Source of the DNA: UBA7359 sp038142205
GTDB taxonomy: Bacteria; Pseudomonadota; Gammaproteobacteria; Eutrophobiales; Eutrophobiaceae
Reading direction: 5' to 3'
Assembly (NCBI GenBank): GCA_038142205.1
Contig: JAYQJO010000001.1
Coordinates: 1,302,001-1,366,000, forward strand
Length of the DNA: 64,000 nt
This document shows, in pieces, positions 44,185 through 52,761 of the stretch. The translations under genes and the position numbers were made by a program. A model generated the notes under the pieces. It saw only the letters and a program-made list of their open reading frames with translations. It was not told the DNA's origin and searched no databases. Every line of letters starts with the position of its first letter. Position 1 is the stretch's first letter.

Positions 44185-44907
44185 TTACTCAGCCGGAAGC
44201 TCTTCGATAAATCCTCCACCATTTATCTGGCTATCGCGTTTTTCAAAATAAGCATTCTTGATAAAATCATATTTATCAAGTGATGCCTCGCCAATTAAAT
44301 TCGTAGTACTAAGAATATCCGATTTAAAATCAATATAGTTAAGTGTAAGTAAACCGGCTTGTGTTAGATCATCATCAATATGAGTAATTGGACTAATCAA
44401 ACCACGATCAATAGCAAAGCCTGCCGCATCACGAACAGTTGCGGGACCGAAGAAAGGAACAACCAGATATGGTCCCGGCCCCATACCCCAATGTGCCAAA
44501 GTTTGACCAAAATCTTCACCGCTTGAGTACAAGTTAGCATCACCGGCAATATCGAAGAAGCCAAATAACCCTAGGGTTGAATTAAGAAAAAACCGAATAA
44601 AATCATTCACCATTTGCGTAAAATTAAATTGCATAATGTCATTAGCAATGACAGGCAACATAGCAATGTTATTAAAGAAATTACTAATACCATCATCAAT
44701 TGGAGCCGGAGTTATGAAGTCATATACTTTTCCAACAGGTTCAAATACAAAGCCATCCATAGTCTCATTAAAAGCAAAAACACCTCTATTAAAACCTTCC
44801 CATGGATCGCGTTCATCCAGTGCGCTCGTTGTTGCACAAGCAGACAAAAACAGCATGCAAGAAAACATTGTTAAGACTTTAATTGTAGACACGAATTTAT
44901 TTTTCAT
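44185..44907 (-). CDS. mlaA: Outer-membrane lipid asymmetry lipoprotein MlaA (VacJ)
   Basis: 240 residues. The lipoprotein signal peptide ends in the lipobox LSAC. Next comes the family segment DERDPWEGFNRGVFAFNE, then NFFNNI, FFLNSTLGLFGFFDIA and GPYLVVPFFGPATVRDA. MlaA removes mislocalised phospholipid from the outer leaflet and hands it to MlaC. The rest of the Mla pathway is not in the window. Convergent with the kinase operon. The 226 bases upstream (44908-45133) are AT-rich with nothing I can name beyond the two divergent promoters expected there. Confidence 0.93.
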   Translation of the reverse strand: MKNKFVSTIKVLTMFSCMLFLSACATTSALDERDPWEGFNRGVFAFNETMDGFVFEPVGKVYDFITPAPIDDGISNFFNNIAMLPVIANDIMQFNFTQMVNDFIRFFLNSTLGLFGFFDIAGDANLYSSGEDFGQTLAHWGMGPGPYLVVPFFGPATVRDAAGFAIDRGLISPITHIDDDLTQAGLLTLNYIDFKSDILSTTNLIGEASLDKYDFIKNAYFEKRDSQINGGGFIEELPAE

Positions 44908-45133
44908 TTTTATTCCTTGAATCGTGTGATATTGATATTGTAAATATTATGCACTAACCCCTAATCAGAAATGAGGTTACACTACAGTTTTATTTAAATC
45001 TATTGTAAAAACAGCCTAGAAAACAACGTCTTATCAGTGATTTATTTATTAAATTTTAAATAAAACTTTTTATTCAATGTGTTGAAGTATAAAGTTAAAC
45101 TAACTTGGTAACTATAAAACTTTTAAAATACAA

Positions 45134-45838
45134 GTGGAAAAAACAGAGAATCTCGATCTAAGAGAATTAATCAAATTCTCTTCTAAGGCTGAACAATGGT
45201 GGGAAACTGACGGTGAATTTAAAACACTCCATCAAATTAACCCTGTTCGTCTAGACTTCATTGTTCGACAAACATCTTTAAATAACAAAGAAGTTCTGGA
45301 CATCGGCTGTGGCGGCGGCATTTTATCCGAAGCAATGGCAAAACAAGGTGCGAATGTAACCGCTATTGATGCCAGTGAAGAAAATATAGCGATTGCCTCA
45401 ACACATGCTGCGGATAATCAACTGGAAATCGACTATCAGGTTAACTTGACTGAAGATTTTGCTGAAAAAAACGAAGTAAAGTTTGATCTCATAACCTGCA
45501 TGGAATTACTCGAACATGTGCCTGATCCAGACTCTATTATTCAAGCTTGCTCAAAAATGATTAAGCCGGGTGGTCATGTCATGTTTTCCACTATCAATAG
45601 AAACATAAAAGCGTATATGCTCGCCGTGTTAACTGGAGAATATTTGTTACAGCTTTTACCTAAAGGCACTCATCAATATGAGAAATTCATACGTCCTTCT
45701 GAATTAGTTAACTGGTGTAATGCACATGGACTCCGCTTAAATGATCTGGCAGGCATGGATTACAACCCTTTATTAAATCATTGCACATTGACCAAAAATA
45801 CTGATGTAAATTACCTTATCGATACGATTAAATCCTGA
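45134..45838 (+). CDS. ubiG: Ubiquinone biosynthesis O-methyltransferase UbiG
   Basis: Catalyses both O-methylations in ubiquinone synthesis with S-adenosylmethionine. 234 residues. SAM motif I is VLDIGCGGGILSEAMA. Other UbiG features are AEQWWETDGEFKTLHQINPVRLDFI at the N-terminus, LLEHVPDP and MFSTINRN. It starts with GTG at 45134. Its stop TGA overlaps the gph ATG by one base, so the two are translationally coupled; ubiG-gph is a common gammaproteobacterial pair. Confidence 0.95.
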   Translation: MEKTENLDLRELIKFSSKAEQWWETDGEFKTLHQINPVRLDFIVRQTSLNNKEVLDIGCGGGILSEAMAKQGANVTAIDASEENIAIASTHAADNQLEIDYQVNLTEDFAEKNEVKFDLITCMELLEHVPDPDSIIQACSKMIKPGGHVMFSTINRNIKAYMLAVLTGEYLLQLLPKGTHQYEKFIRPSELVNWCNAHGLRLNDLAGMDYNPLLNHCTLTKNTDVNYLIDTIKS

Positions 45839-46500
45839 TGATAGATACTGTTTTATTTGACCTTGATGGCACTCTTGCCGATACCGCTCCTGATTTAGCT
45901 GGCGCACTCAATGCAATCCGTATAAAACATGACTTACCTGCATTACCTTTGGAAACGATAAGCCCGACTGTCTCGCTTGGCGGTAATGCCATGATCAAAT
46001 TAGCGTTTGATCTCGAAGAAGGTAATAGCGGCTTTGAAGAAATACGCGAGCAGTTTTTGAATTACTATCTCGAGCATATTGCAGAAGAAACACGTCTTTA
46101 TGATGGGATGCATGAGTTACTTGCTCTACTGGAAAGCAAGAATAAAACCTGGGGAATAGTCACCAATAAATCAACATGGCTGACAACGCCATTATTGGAA
46201 GCACTTGAACTCGATAAACGTACAGCTTGTATTGTCTGCGGTGATACATTGGAACAACGCAAACCTCATCCGGCCCCAGTATTACATGCTTGTGAATTGG
46301 TTCAAGCTGAACCTGCTTCTACGATTTACATTGGCGATGCGTCTCGTGATATAGAAGCAGGAAAGCGCGCTGGAACGAAAACAATGGTCGCACTTTATGG
46401 CTATATAGAGAAAAACGAAAATCCAAAAGACTGGAATGCTGACACTATGGTTAATAGTGTCCATGAAATACACGATAAAATCAGTGAACTCCGTTCTTAA
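45838..46500 (+). CDS. gph: Phosphoglycolate phosphatase, HAD family
   Basis: 220 residues. HAD motif I is FDLDGTLADTAPDLAGALN, motif II-like sequence is WGIVTNKS, and the last motif is TIYIGDASRDIEAGKRAG. The strict motif IV usually reads GDxxxD and here is GDASRDIE, which fits. It removes phosphate from 2-phosphoglycolate. Coupled to ubiG upstream and overlapping the next gene by 38 bases. A related UbiG-linked HAD phosphatase (MupP-type) is an alternative name for proteins in this position. Confidence 0.88.
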   Translation: MIDTVLFDLDGTLADTAPDLAGALNAIRIKHDLPALPLETISPTVSLGGNAMIKLAFDLEEGNSGFEEIREQFLNYYLEHIAEETRLYDGMHELLALLESKNKTWGIVTNKSTWLTTPLLEALELDKRTACIVCGDTLEQRKPHPAPVLHACELVQAEPASTIYIGDASRDIEAGKRAGTKTMVALYGYIEKNENPKDWNADTMVNSVHEIHDKISELRS

Positions 46501-47344
46501 CGATACCGATAACAATGCTAACGCATTTGAATATTGCGTTAACAAGGCTGTTCCTGATGGCTCAAACTTTTATTACGCCACTCTTTTTGAAACACCTGAA
46601 AATAAAATCACCTTAATCACTTTCCATGCTTTTCTCAATGAACTGTATGACGTTATCTATGAATGTAAAGACCCGGGTGTTGCCCGGATTAAATTGAAAT
46701 GGTGGCAGGAAGAAATCGAACGCCTGTTTAATCATCAAGCTCGTCATCCTGTTACACAACAACTACAACAATGTATCGATGTTAATGAAAATCTGAAATT
46801 AACATTTGATAACCTTATCGATTTTTTTAATCATTATATTTTTATCGAACAAACAGAATCGCTGGATACGATTCTGGCTTTATACAAACCAACTTCAGGG
46901 GAAGTCTGGCTTCAATGTCACCAACAATTAAGCAGTAGAAATAATAAACTCGACGTTATATGTGAATTAGGCGCACTAATTCACTACCTAAATTGTATAC
47001 AACAACCACATACCTATATTAATGAAACCCGTTGTATTGTTCCTACAAACATTATTGAAAATGTCGATTTGCAAAAGTTGTTAATCAACACAGATAATCG
47101 ACAACAAATCCAAAAAGAAACTTTCTCACCGTTAATTTCAGAATTAAAAACAAGACTGCTAGAAATTCAACAAGAATTAAAAGAAAACCGACAAGATCTT
47201 ATTTACGATTTAATTATGTCTAAACTTGCAATAAAAACCTGCAATGAAATTCTGGCTGATGATTGTCAACTACTGGATAGAAACATTAGTTTAACACCAA
47301 TACGGAAATTCTGGACTGCATGGCTAACTCGCACTTTTCGCTAA
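46463..47344 (+). CDS. Squalene/phytoene synthase-fold protein lacking both Asp-rich motifs
   Basis: 293 residues from ATG 46463 (MKYTIKSVNSVLND), overlapping gph. The fold signature is clear: EYCVNKAVPDGSNFYYATLF near the N-terminus and CKDPGVARIKLKWWQEEIERL. Active synthases have DDxxD here; this protein reads NELYDVIYEC. The second motif region reads HYLNCIQQPHTYINETRCIVP with none of the expected Asp. Catalysis of prenyl condensation is therefore unlikely. The mitochondrial complex I assembly factor NDUFAF6 is a known non-catalytic member of this fold, so an assembly role is a fair hypothesis. Confidence 0.82.
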   Translation: MKYTIKSVNSVLNDTDNNANAFEYCVNKAVPDGSNFYYATLFETPENKITLITFHAFLNELYDVIYECKDPGVARIKLKWWQEEIERLFNHQARHPVTQQLQQCIDVNENLKLTFDNLIDFFNHYIFIEQTESLDTILALYKPTSGEVWLQCHQQLSSRNNKLDVICELGALIHYLNCIQQPHTYINETRCIVPTNIIENVDLQKLLINTDNRQQIQKETFSPLISELKTRLLEIQQELKENRQDLIYDLIMSKLAIKTCNEILADDCQLLDRNISLTPIRKFWTAWLTRTFR

Positions 47345-47347
47345 ACC

Positions 47348-47794
47348 CTATTCCCCTACCCTGAACCGCAATCGAACTCGTAGACGCCTAAAAGTACCCG
47401 TATCAAGTATTTCCGAAGTAAAAATAAAAAATTGTCGACGATGATTAAAATGTAAGCATATGATCGTCAAACAAGGATGCACAAAAAGATTGTCATTTAA
47501 TTCAGCAGGATACACCGTCCCATCTAGCATTTTTACCTGCCAGTTATCTTCAGAATCCAAAATCAAACTATCTATAGCAGTCGTAGTTTTATTCAGGCAC
47601 GTTCTATAGAAAAAAATACAAAAACTGATTCCAATAAAACAACTTGTCACCATCTTTATCATCAAACTAAGACTATTTAGCCAGATCATAATCAGGCACA
47701 AAATATGCGTAAATATTACGAAACGGAGCAATATTGGCGATGGTTTGACAGAGAGTCTGAGTGTGCGCAAGAAAGAGTTAGAAGTATTATCCAT
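47348..47794 (-). CDS. ygfX: YgfX/CptA-like membrane protein
   Basis: 148 residues. Two hydrophobic segments at about residues 23-38 and 45-62 are followed by a small beta-rich domain with DNWQVKMLDGTVYPAEL and ending LRVRLRF, as in YgfX. In Enterobacteria ygfX follows sdhE (ygfY/cptB) and was described as a toxin-antitoxin pair; here the sdhE homologue lies 3.7 kb away at the end of the sdh operon. YgfX is very divergent, so the assignment rests on layout and the C-terminal pattern. Confidence 0.7.
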   Translation of the reverse strand: MDNTSNSFLRTLRLSVKPSPILLRFVIFTHILCLIMIWLNSLSLMIKMVTSCFIGISFCIFFYRTCLNKTTTAIDSLILDSEDNWQVKMLDGTVYPAELNDNLFVHPCLTIICLHFNHRRQFFIFTSEILDTGTFRRLRVRLRFRVGE

Positions 47795-47863
47795 AACAAA
47801 GTAGCTGCATTAAAAAATCCGTTTTTGAGAAAAGAGATATTAGCTGAATTTGAATTAAAATAA
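47705..47863 (+). CDS. Possible 52-residue protein antisense to the ygfX start
   Basis: ATG 47705 to TAA 47863: MRKYYETEQYWRWFDRES... ending LRKEILAEFELK, a compact charged helical sequence. The first 90 bases lie opposite ygfX, but the last 23 codons run beyond it and keep protein-like composition. There is no convincing ribosome site. It could equally be a chance ORF. Confidence 0.25.
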   Translation: MRKYYETEQYWRWFDRESECAQERVRSIIHNKVAALKNPFLRKEILAEFELK

Positions 47864-47866
47864 TTG

Positions 47867-47872
47867 TATAAT
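47867..47872 (+). promoter_or_regulatory. Candidate -10 element upstream of the sdh operon
   Basis: A perfect TATAAT lies 39 bases before the sdhAF4 ATG, with CTGAAT 17 bases upstream as a weak -35. Transcription would start near 47880. Confidence 0.4.
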
Positions 47873-47910
47873 TTTGCATCGCAACATTAGCATTTACTAT
47901 CGATTTAACA

Positions 47911-48066
47911 ATGAAAGAAAGTAAAAAAATTAATAACAAGGCGCGTAAAGAAGAAACGACGCAGCAACAAACTGACTCACCAGTAAAAGAAATTGGCGGC
48001 CCTAAAGGTCCCGAACCAACACGTTATGGTGACTGGGAAAAGAAAGGGCGCTGTATAGACTTTTAG
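47911..48066 (+). CDS. SDHAF4-like succinate dehydrogenase assembly factor (DUF1674)
   Basis: 51 residues. A basic, Gln-rich N-terminus is followed by the strongly conserved family signature EIGGPKGPEPTRYGDWEKKG and the end RCIDF. This matches DUF1674/SDHAF4, which in mitochondria binds the flavinated SdhA subunit and helps it join SdhB. It lies 76 bases upstream of sdhC in the same direction. With SdhE (SDHAF2 homologue) at 51524 the operon carries two flavoprotein assembly factors. Identification rests on the C-terminal motif, which is distinctive. Confidence 0.85.
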   Translation: MKESKKINNKARKEETTQQQTDSPVKEIGGPKGPEPTRYGDWEKKGRCIDF

Positions 48067-48142
48067 CCAAACACTAAAAGCAATACTGAAAATAGCTACT
48101 TTATAACGATTAAGAATTAACCACTACTTGAGGGAATTTACT

Positions 48143-48526
48143 ATGGAATCGGTGAAACGACCGTTATCACCCCATTTACAAGTCTACAAACCCCAATTGA
48201 CGTCTATACTGTCAATTACACACCGAGGTACAGGCGTATTTTTAAGCCTGGGTTCGTTATTGTTGACCTGTTGGTTAGTTTCACTAGCGACAAGTGAACA
48301 GGCTTTTAGCAATCTACAACAACACTACACCGCCTGGTATGGAAAAATAATACTAATTGCGTTTATCTTTTCGTTTTTTTATCACCTTTCAAACGGCATC
48401 AGTCACTTATTTTGGGACATGGGTAAAGGTCTCGATATATGCACCGCCTATAAATCAGGCTATGCCGTTATTGCTGCAAGCATTATTCTGACAGTCACTA
48501 CCGTTATTTGCGGGGGTGTATTGTGA
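48143..48526 (+). CDS. sdhC: Succinate dehydrogenase cytochrome b556 subunit
   Basis: 127 residues from ATG 48143 (GAGGGA eight bases upstream). Family signature RPLSPHLQVYKPQLTSILSITHRGTG. Three membrane helices. The haem-ligand region is FFYHLSNGISHLFWDMGKG. It anchors SdhAB and carries part of the ubiquinone site together with SdhD. The stop overlaps the probable sdhD start. Confidence 0.95.
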   Translation: MESVKRPLSPHLQVYKPQLTSILSITHRGTGVFLSLGSLLLTCWLVSLATSEQAFSNLQQHYTAWYGKIILIAFIFSFFYHLSNGISHLFWDMGKGLDICTAYKSGYAVIAASIILTVTTVICGGVL

Positions 48527-48903
48527 GTATGCAAACGCCTATAGCAAAAGTTCGTGGCCTAGGTTCAGCCAAAGAAGGCTTTCATCACTGGTGGGCACAA
48601 CGTTTAACCGCAATTGCATTAATCCCTTTAAGCTTATGGTTTATTTATTCGCTTGTTTGCACGACTGGCGCTGACTATGCGACGGTTATTGCGTGGTTAG
48701 GCCAACCTATGAATGCAGTATTAATGCTGCTTTTCCTGTTTGCACTTTATTACCATGCTGCACTAGGCCTACAGGTCGTCATTGAAGATTATATCGATTC
48801 AGAATGGCAAAAAATTACCTGTCTGATTCTGGTCAAGTTTCTCGCTTGTTTGCTTGGCTTGAGTTCAGCTCTTTCAGTACTTAAGATTTATTTAGGAATG
48901 TAA
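48523..48903 (+). CDS. sdhD: Succinate dehydrogenase membrane anchor subunit
   Basis: About 126 residues with three membrane helices. It has KEGFHHWWAQRLTAIALIPLSLWF at the N-terminus and the haem/quinone region YYHAALGLQVVIEDYI. I favour GTG 48523, which overlaps the sdhC stop and has GGGGG six bases upstream; ATG 48529 is the alternative, two codons later. The gene is seven bases from sdhA. Confidence 0.93.
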   Translation: MSMQTPIAKVRGLGSAKEGFHHWWAQRLTAIALIPLSLWFIYSLVCTTGADYATVIAWLGQPMNAVLMLLFLFALYYHAALGLQVVIEDYIDSEWQKITCLILVKFLACLLGLSSALSVLKIYLGM

Positions 48904-48909
48904 ACAACA

Positions 48910-50694
48910 ATGACAAATTCATACGAAATAATAGAACACAAATATGACATCGTCGTTGTCGGCGCTGGTGGTGCGGGTTTAAGAGCGACCTTTGGTATGG
49001 CTGCAAAAGGTCTGAAAACAGCTTGTATAACAAAAGTATTTCCAACACGAAGTCACACAGTTGCCGCGCAGGGTGGAATGAGCGCCTCTCTCGGTAATAT
49101 GGGTGAAGATGATTGGCGTTGGCATATGTATGATACCGTTAAAGGCTCAGACTGGTTAGGCGATCAGGACGCGATTGAATACATGTGTCGTGAAGCTGTA
49201 CCTGCGGTCATCGAACTTGAACATCAAGGTGTGCCCTTCTCTCGAACAGAAGAAGGTAAAATATATCAACGCCCCTTTGGCGGTATGACAACAAACTACG
49301 GTGAAGGTACCGCACAACGTACTTGTGCTGCTGCTGATAGAACCGGTCATGCAATATTACATACACTCTATCAACAATCATTAAAACACGAAGCTGAGTT
49401 CTATATTGAATACTTTGCTTTTGATTTGATCATGGATGAAGGAGTGTGTCGCGGTGTTATGGCTTGGGATCTGGCGACCGGGAAAATACATCGTTTTCGT
49501 GCACATCAAGTTGTATTAGCAACCGGCGGTTATGGCCGTTCTTATTTCTCTGCAACATCTGCACACACCTGTACTGGCGATGGTAATGCAATGGTACTGC
49601 GTGCCGGTTTACCGCTACAAGATATGTAATTTATTCAATTTCATCCTACCGGTATCTACGGCTCCGGCTGTTTAATTACCGAAGGTGTACGTGGTGAAGG
49701 TGGATACTTAACCAACTCTGAAGGCGAACGTTTTATGGAACGCTACGCCCCTTCGGCAAAAGATCTGGCATCACGTGACGTTGTTAGTCGTTCTATGACG
49801 ATGGAAATTCGTGAAGGCCGTGGTGTAGGCGAACATAAAGACCATATTCATTTACACCTCGAACATTTAGGTCCTGAAGTTATTAATGAACGTTTACCCG
49901 GTATTGCTGAATCAGCAGAAATTTTTGCCGGTGTTGATGTAACAAAAGAACCTATTCCTGTCATTCCGACAGTGCATTACAACATGGGCGGTATTCCAAC
50001 TAACTATCATGGTCAGGTTGTCACATTAAAAGATGGTGATCCCGATAGTATTGTTGAAGGTATGATGGCGATTGGTGAAGCGGCTTGTGTATCAGTTCAT
50101 GGCGCAAACCGTTTAGGTTCCAATTCATTACTCGATTTAATTGTATTTGGACGTGCAGCAGCAAACTATGCCGCAGAAAACATAAAACCGGGTATGCCTC
50201 ATAAAGATATTCCGGATGCCGGTCAGGAAAGTCTGGACCGTTTAGAAAAACTCCGCACTAATAAAGGTTCAACTGCAACGGCTGAAATACGAGACAAGAT
50301 GCAACGTACTATGCAAAACGATGCCGCAGTATTTCGTACTGGTGAATCTATGCAACACGGTATTGATGAAATGGCTAAAATCTGGGAATCATTCTCCGAT
50401 GTAAAAGTAGAAGACAAAGGTATGGTCTGGAATACCGATCTGGTCGAAACGTTGGAACTGGAAAACTTATTACAATGTGCAATAGTCAGTATTCACGGTG
50501 CAAATAACCGTGAAGAAAGCCGTGGCGGTCATGCTCGTGAAGACTTTTCAGAGCGTGATGATGAGAACTGGATGAAACATACCCTGGCGTCGATTGATGC
50601 CAAAGGAAATGTCAGCTTCGAATACCGTCCTGTGCATATGTACACATTATCAGACGATGTAGATGTGTTCCCACCAAAGAAACGCGTCTATTAA
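48910..50694 (+). CDS. sdhA: Succinate dehydrogenase flavoprotein subunit, with one in-frame stop
   Basis: 594 codons in one frame, normal SdhA length. FAD site VVGAGGAGLRA, the covalent flavin histidine in TRSHTVAAQGG, and the active-site segments GGMTTNYGEGTAQRT and HGANRLGSNSLLDLIVFG. The only defect is TAA at 49627-49629 in PLQDM-stop-FIQFHPTG, where the family has Glu (PLQDMEF). A single G-to-T change of GAA explains it, with no frame change. The rest is fully conserved. Since sdh is a core respiratory gene and sdhB is also damaged, a sequence error is likely; a true nonsense allele cannot be excluded. Confidence 0.93.
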
Positions 50695-50720
50695 TATCGG
50701 AAAATATAAAGAGTATAACT

Positions 50721-51502
50721 ATGGCTGAATTTACACTACCAAAAATTCCAAAGTACAAAAAGGCAAAACCTTTGCTAATGCAGAAGGTGCAACCAATAAA
50801 AAAATATTTCGTATTTATCGTTGGGAACCTGACTCAGGTGACAATCCTAGACTGGATACTTACGAAATCAATTTAGACAACTGCGGCCCGATGGTACTTG
50901 ATGCGATTATCTATATTAAAAATGAAATCGATTCGACCTTAACTTTTCGTCGTTCCTGTCGTGAAGGTATATGTGGTTCCTGTGCAATGAATATCGGCGG
51001 CACCAATACATTAGCCTGTACTAAAGCGATAGGTGACTTCAAAAGCGATATTGCCATCTATCCTTTACCACACATGCCTGTTGTTAAAGATTTAGTGCCC
51101 GATTTAACACATTTCTATGCACAATACGCATCGATTAAACCTTGGATGCAAACACAGTCTGCACCTCCACCTGATGCAGAACGCCTACAATCAAAAGAAG
51201 AACGTGCCGCATTAGATGGTTTATACGAATGTATTCTTTGTGCCTGTTGTTCAACGTCTTGCCCAAGTTACTGGTGGAATAGCGATCGCTATCTTGGCCC
51301 TGCAATTTTACTGCAAGCCTATCGTTGGATAGCAGATAGCCGTGATGAATATACTGGTGAACGTTTAGATGATCTGGAAGATCCATTCCGTCTCTATCGT
51401 TGCCATACCATCATGAACTGTACTAATACTTGTCCGAAGGGTTTAAATCCGGCTAAGGCAATTGCAGAGATTAAAAAGCTAATCGTATCGCGTTCTGTTT
51501 AA
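50721..51502 (+). CDS. sdhB: Succinate dehydrogenase iron-sulfur subunit, N-terminal frameshift
   Basis: Repaired length 260 residues. The first codons read MAEFTLPK. The family continuation NSKVQKGKTF...IFRIYRWEPDSG lies one frame over. Five A at 50741-50745 must be six. The rest is intact: FRRSCREGICGSCAMNIGG ([2Fe-2S]), CILCACCSTSCPSYWW and CHTIMNCTNTCPKGLNP ([4Fe-4S] and [3Fe-4S]). Translated as it stands, the ATG frame would stop after about 50 codons, at the TAG near 50877. Confidence 0.92.
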
Positions 51503-51523
51503 AGTTTATAAACCGTCTTTATA

Positions 51524-51769
51524 GTGACCGAAAAATCCAGGCTATTATGGCATTGCCGTCGAGGTATTCGCGAAATGGATATATTATTTCGCGAATTCAT
51601 CGAACAACATTACGATGATTTAGGCGATGACGACAAACAATCTTTTTCAAAATTACTTGATGAAGCGGATCTTGATATTCTCAACTGGATTATGGAAAAA
51701 GATACTCCAGACACAGATGAGTTAAAGAGTATTATTTCTATAATCCGTCAATCACGACAATTAAATTAG
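51524..51769 (+). CDS. sdhE: FAD assembly factor SdhE
   Basis: 81 residues from GTG 51524. The conserved motif is CRRGIREMDI, the RGxxE surface that contacts SdhA during covalent flavinylation. It is the bacterial homologue of SDHAF2/Sdh5. The gene follows sdhB by 21 bases and precedes ygfZ by five. Known historically as YgfY/CptB, antitoxin partner of YgfX; the two are separated here. Confidence 0.93.
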   Translation: MTEKSRLLWHCRRGIREMDILFREFIEQHYDDLGDDDKQSFSKLLDEADLDILNWIMEKDTPDTDELKSIISIIRQSRQLN

Positions 51770-51774
51770 TTATT

Positions 51775-52749
51775 ATGCAACAAGCATGGAAAGACTTTCT
51801 TAAAGACAATACACTTGATAGTGGGATTGATGTAACAAACTCACCTGTCATCTCTCCCCTTTTGGGCATCGCTATGTTAACTGTAAGCGGTGATGACCGA
51901 CATAATTTCTTACATAGTCAATTCATGAATGATTTAAATCTGATTGAATCACCATCGGCACAACTCTCCGCATGGTCTAATCCTAAAGGCCAAGTTATAA
52001 CTAACTTTATCATTATTAATACAGGTATTAGTTATTTATTAATCTTCAAAGAAGAATTAAAAGACTACGTCCAGAAACGATTAACCATGTTCGTTTTGCG
52101 CTCAGACGTAAAGATTGAAGATATTTCAGAATCATCACCTCTGGTTGGTATCGCCAATATTCATGATTTATCAGTATTAACAAAAAACATTCCTAAAAAT
52201 GCAGGAAAGATTATTGCCATAGAAGGAATCATTATTGTTTCTCACCCTGATAATTCAGGACGCTATTTAATAACAGGCAACACAGAAGCATTAATAAACA
52301 AGTTACTTAAACTAGATATAAAGTTAAGCAATAATTCGACATGGGAACTATTAGATATTCTGTCTGGTTTACCGTGGATAACAAAAGCAACACAAGAGCA
52401 GTTTTTACCGCAAATGCTAAACCTTGATATACTAAAAGGGTTAAGCTATCAAAAAGGCTGTTATCCTGGTCAGGAAGTCATCGCACGTTTACATTATCGT
52501 GGTGAAGTAAAAAAACGTCTTAGCTTGATTAAATCAGAACAACCTTTAACGATTGGCGAACAAATCACTTCTGAACAACCTGATAGTAAAGCAGGTAGCA
52601 TTATTAATTCTGCAAGCCATTCTGATGGTTTATATTATGCTCTGGCCGTGATTAATCTAAGCCAGTTAAATGACAAGCTTACTATAAACAATAATACAAT
52701 AACGGTAATTGATCTTCCCGATGCTATCAAATCGCAAATAAACTCATAA
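51775..52749 (+). CDS. ygfZ: Folate-binding iron-sulfur maintenance protein YgfZ
   Basis: 324 residues of the GcvT-like fold. The signature is KGCYPGQEVIARLHYRG (K-G-C-Y-x-G-Q-E), with the essential Cys. YgfZ uses tetrahydrofolate and supports [4Fe-4S] enzymes; homologue of mitochondrial IBA57. Its place right after sdhE fits maturation of the iron-sulfur subunit SdhB. Intact. Confidence 0.93.
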   Translation: MQQAWKDFLKDNTLDSGIDVTNSPVISPLLGIAMLTVSGDDRHNFLHSQFMNDLNLIESPSAQLSAWSNPKGQVITNFIIINTGISYLLIFKEELKDYVQKRLTMFVLRSDVKIEDISESSPLVGIANIHDLSVLTKNIPKNAGKIIAIEGIIIVSHPDNSGRYLITGNTEALINKLLKLDIKLSNNSTWELLDILSGLPWITKATQEQFLPQMLNLDILKGLSYQKGCYPGQEVIARLHYRGEVKKRLSLIKSEQPLTIGEQITSEQPDSKAGSIINSASHSDGLYYALAVINLSQLNDKLTINNNTITVIDLPDAIKSQINS

Positions 52750-52761
52750 GGGACTTTATCA

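Noticed and set aside
46436..46462. Upstream ATG of the phytoene synthase-like gene (adds nine residues)
   Set aside because: It lies deeper inside gph and gives a hydrophobic start unlike the family. ATG 46463 fits better.
47348..51769. CptA/CptB toxin-antitoxin system
   Set aside because: The two genes are not adjacent and SdhE sits in the sdh operon with other assembly factors, so flavin assembly explains it better.
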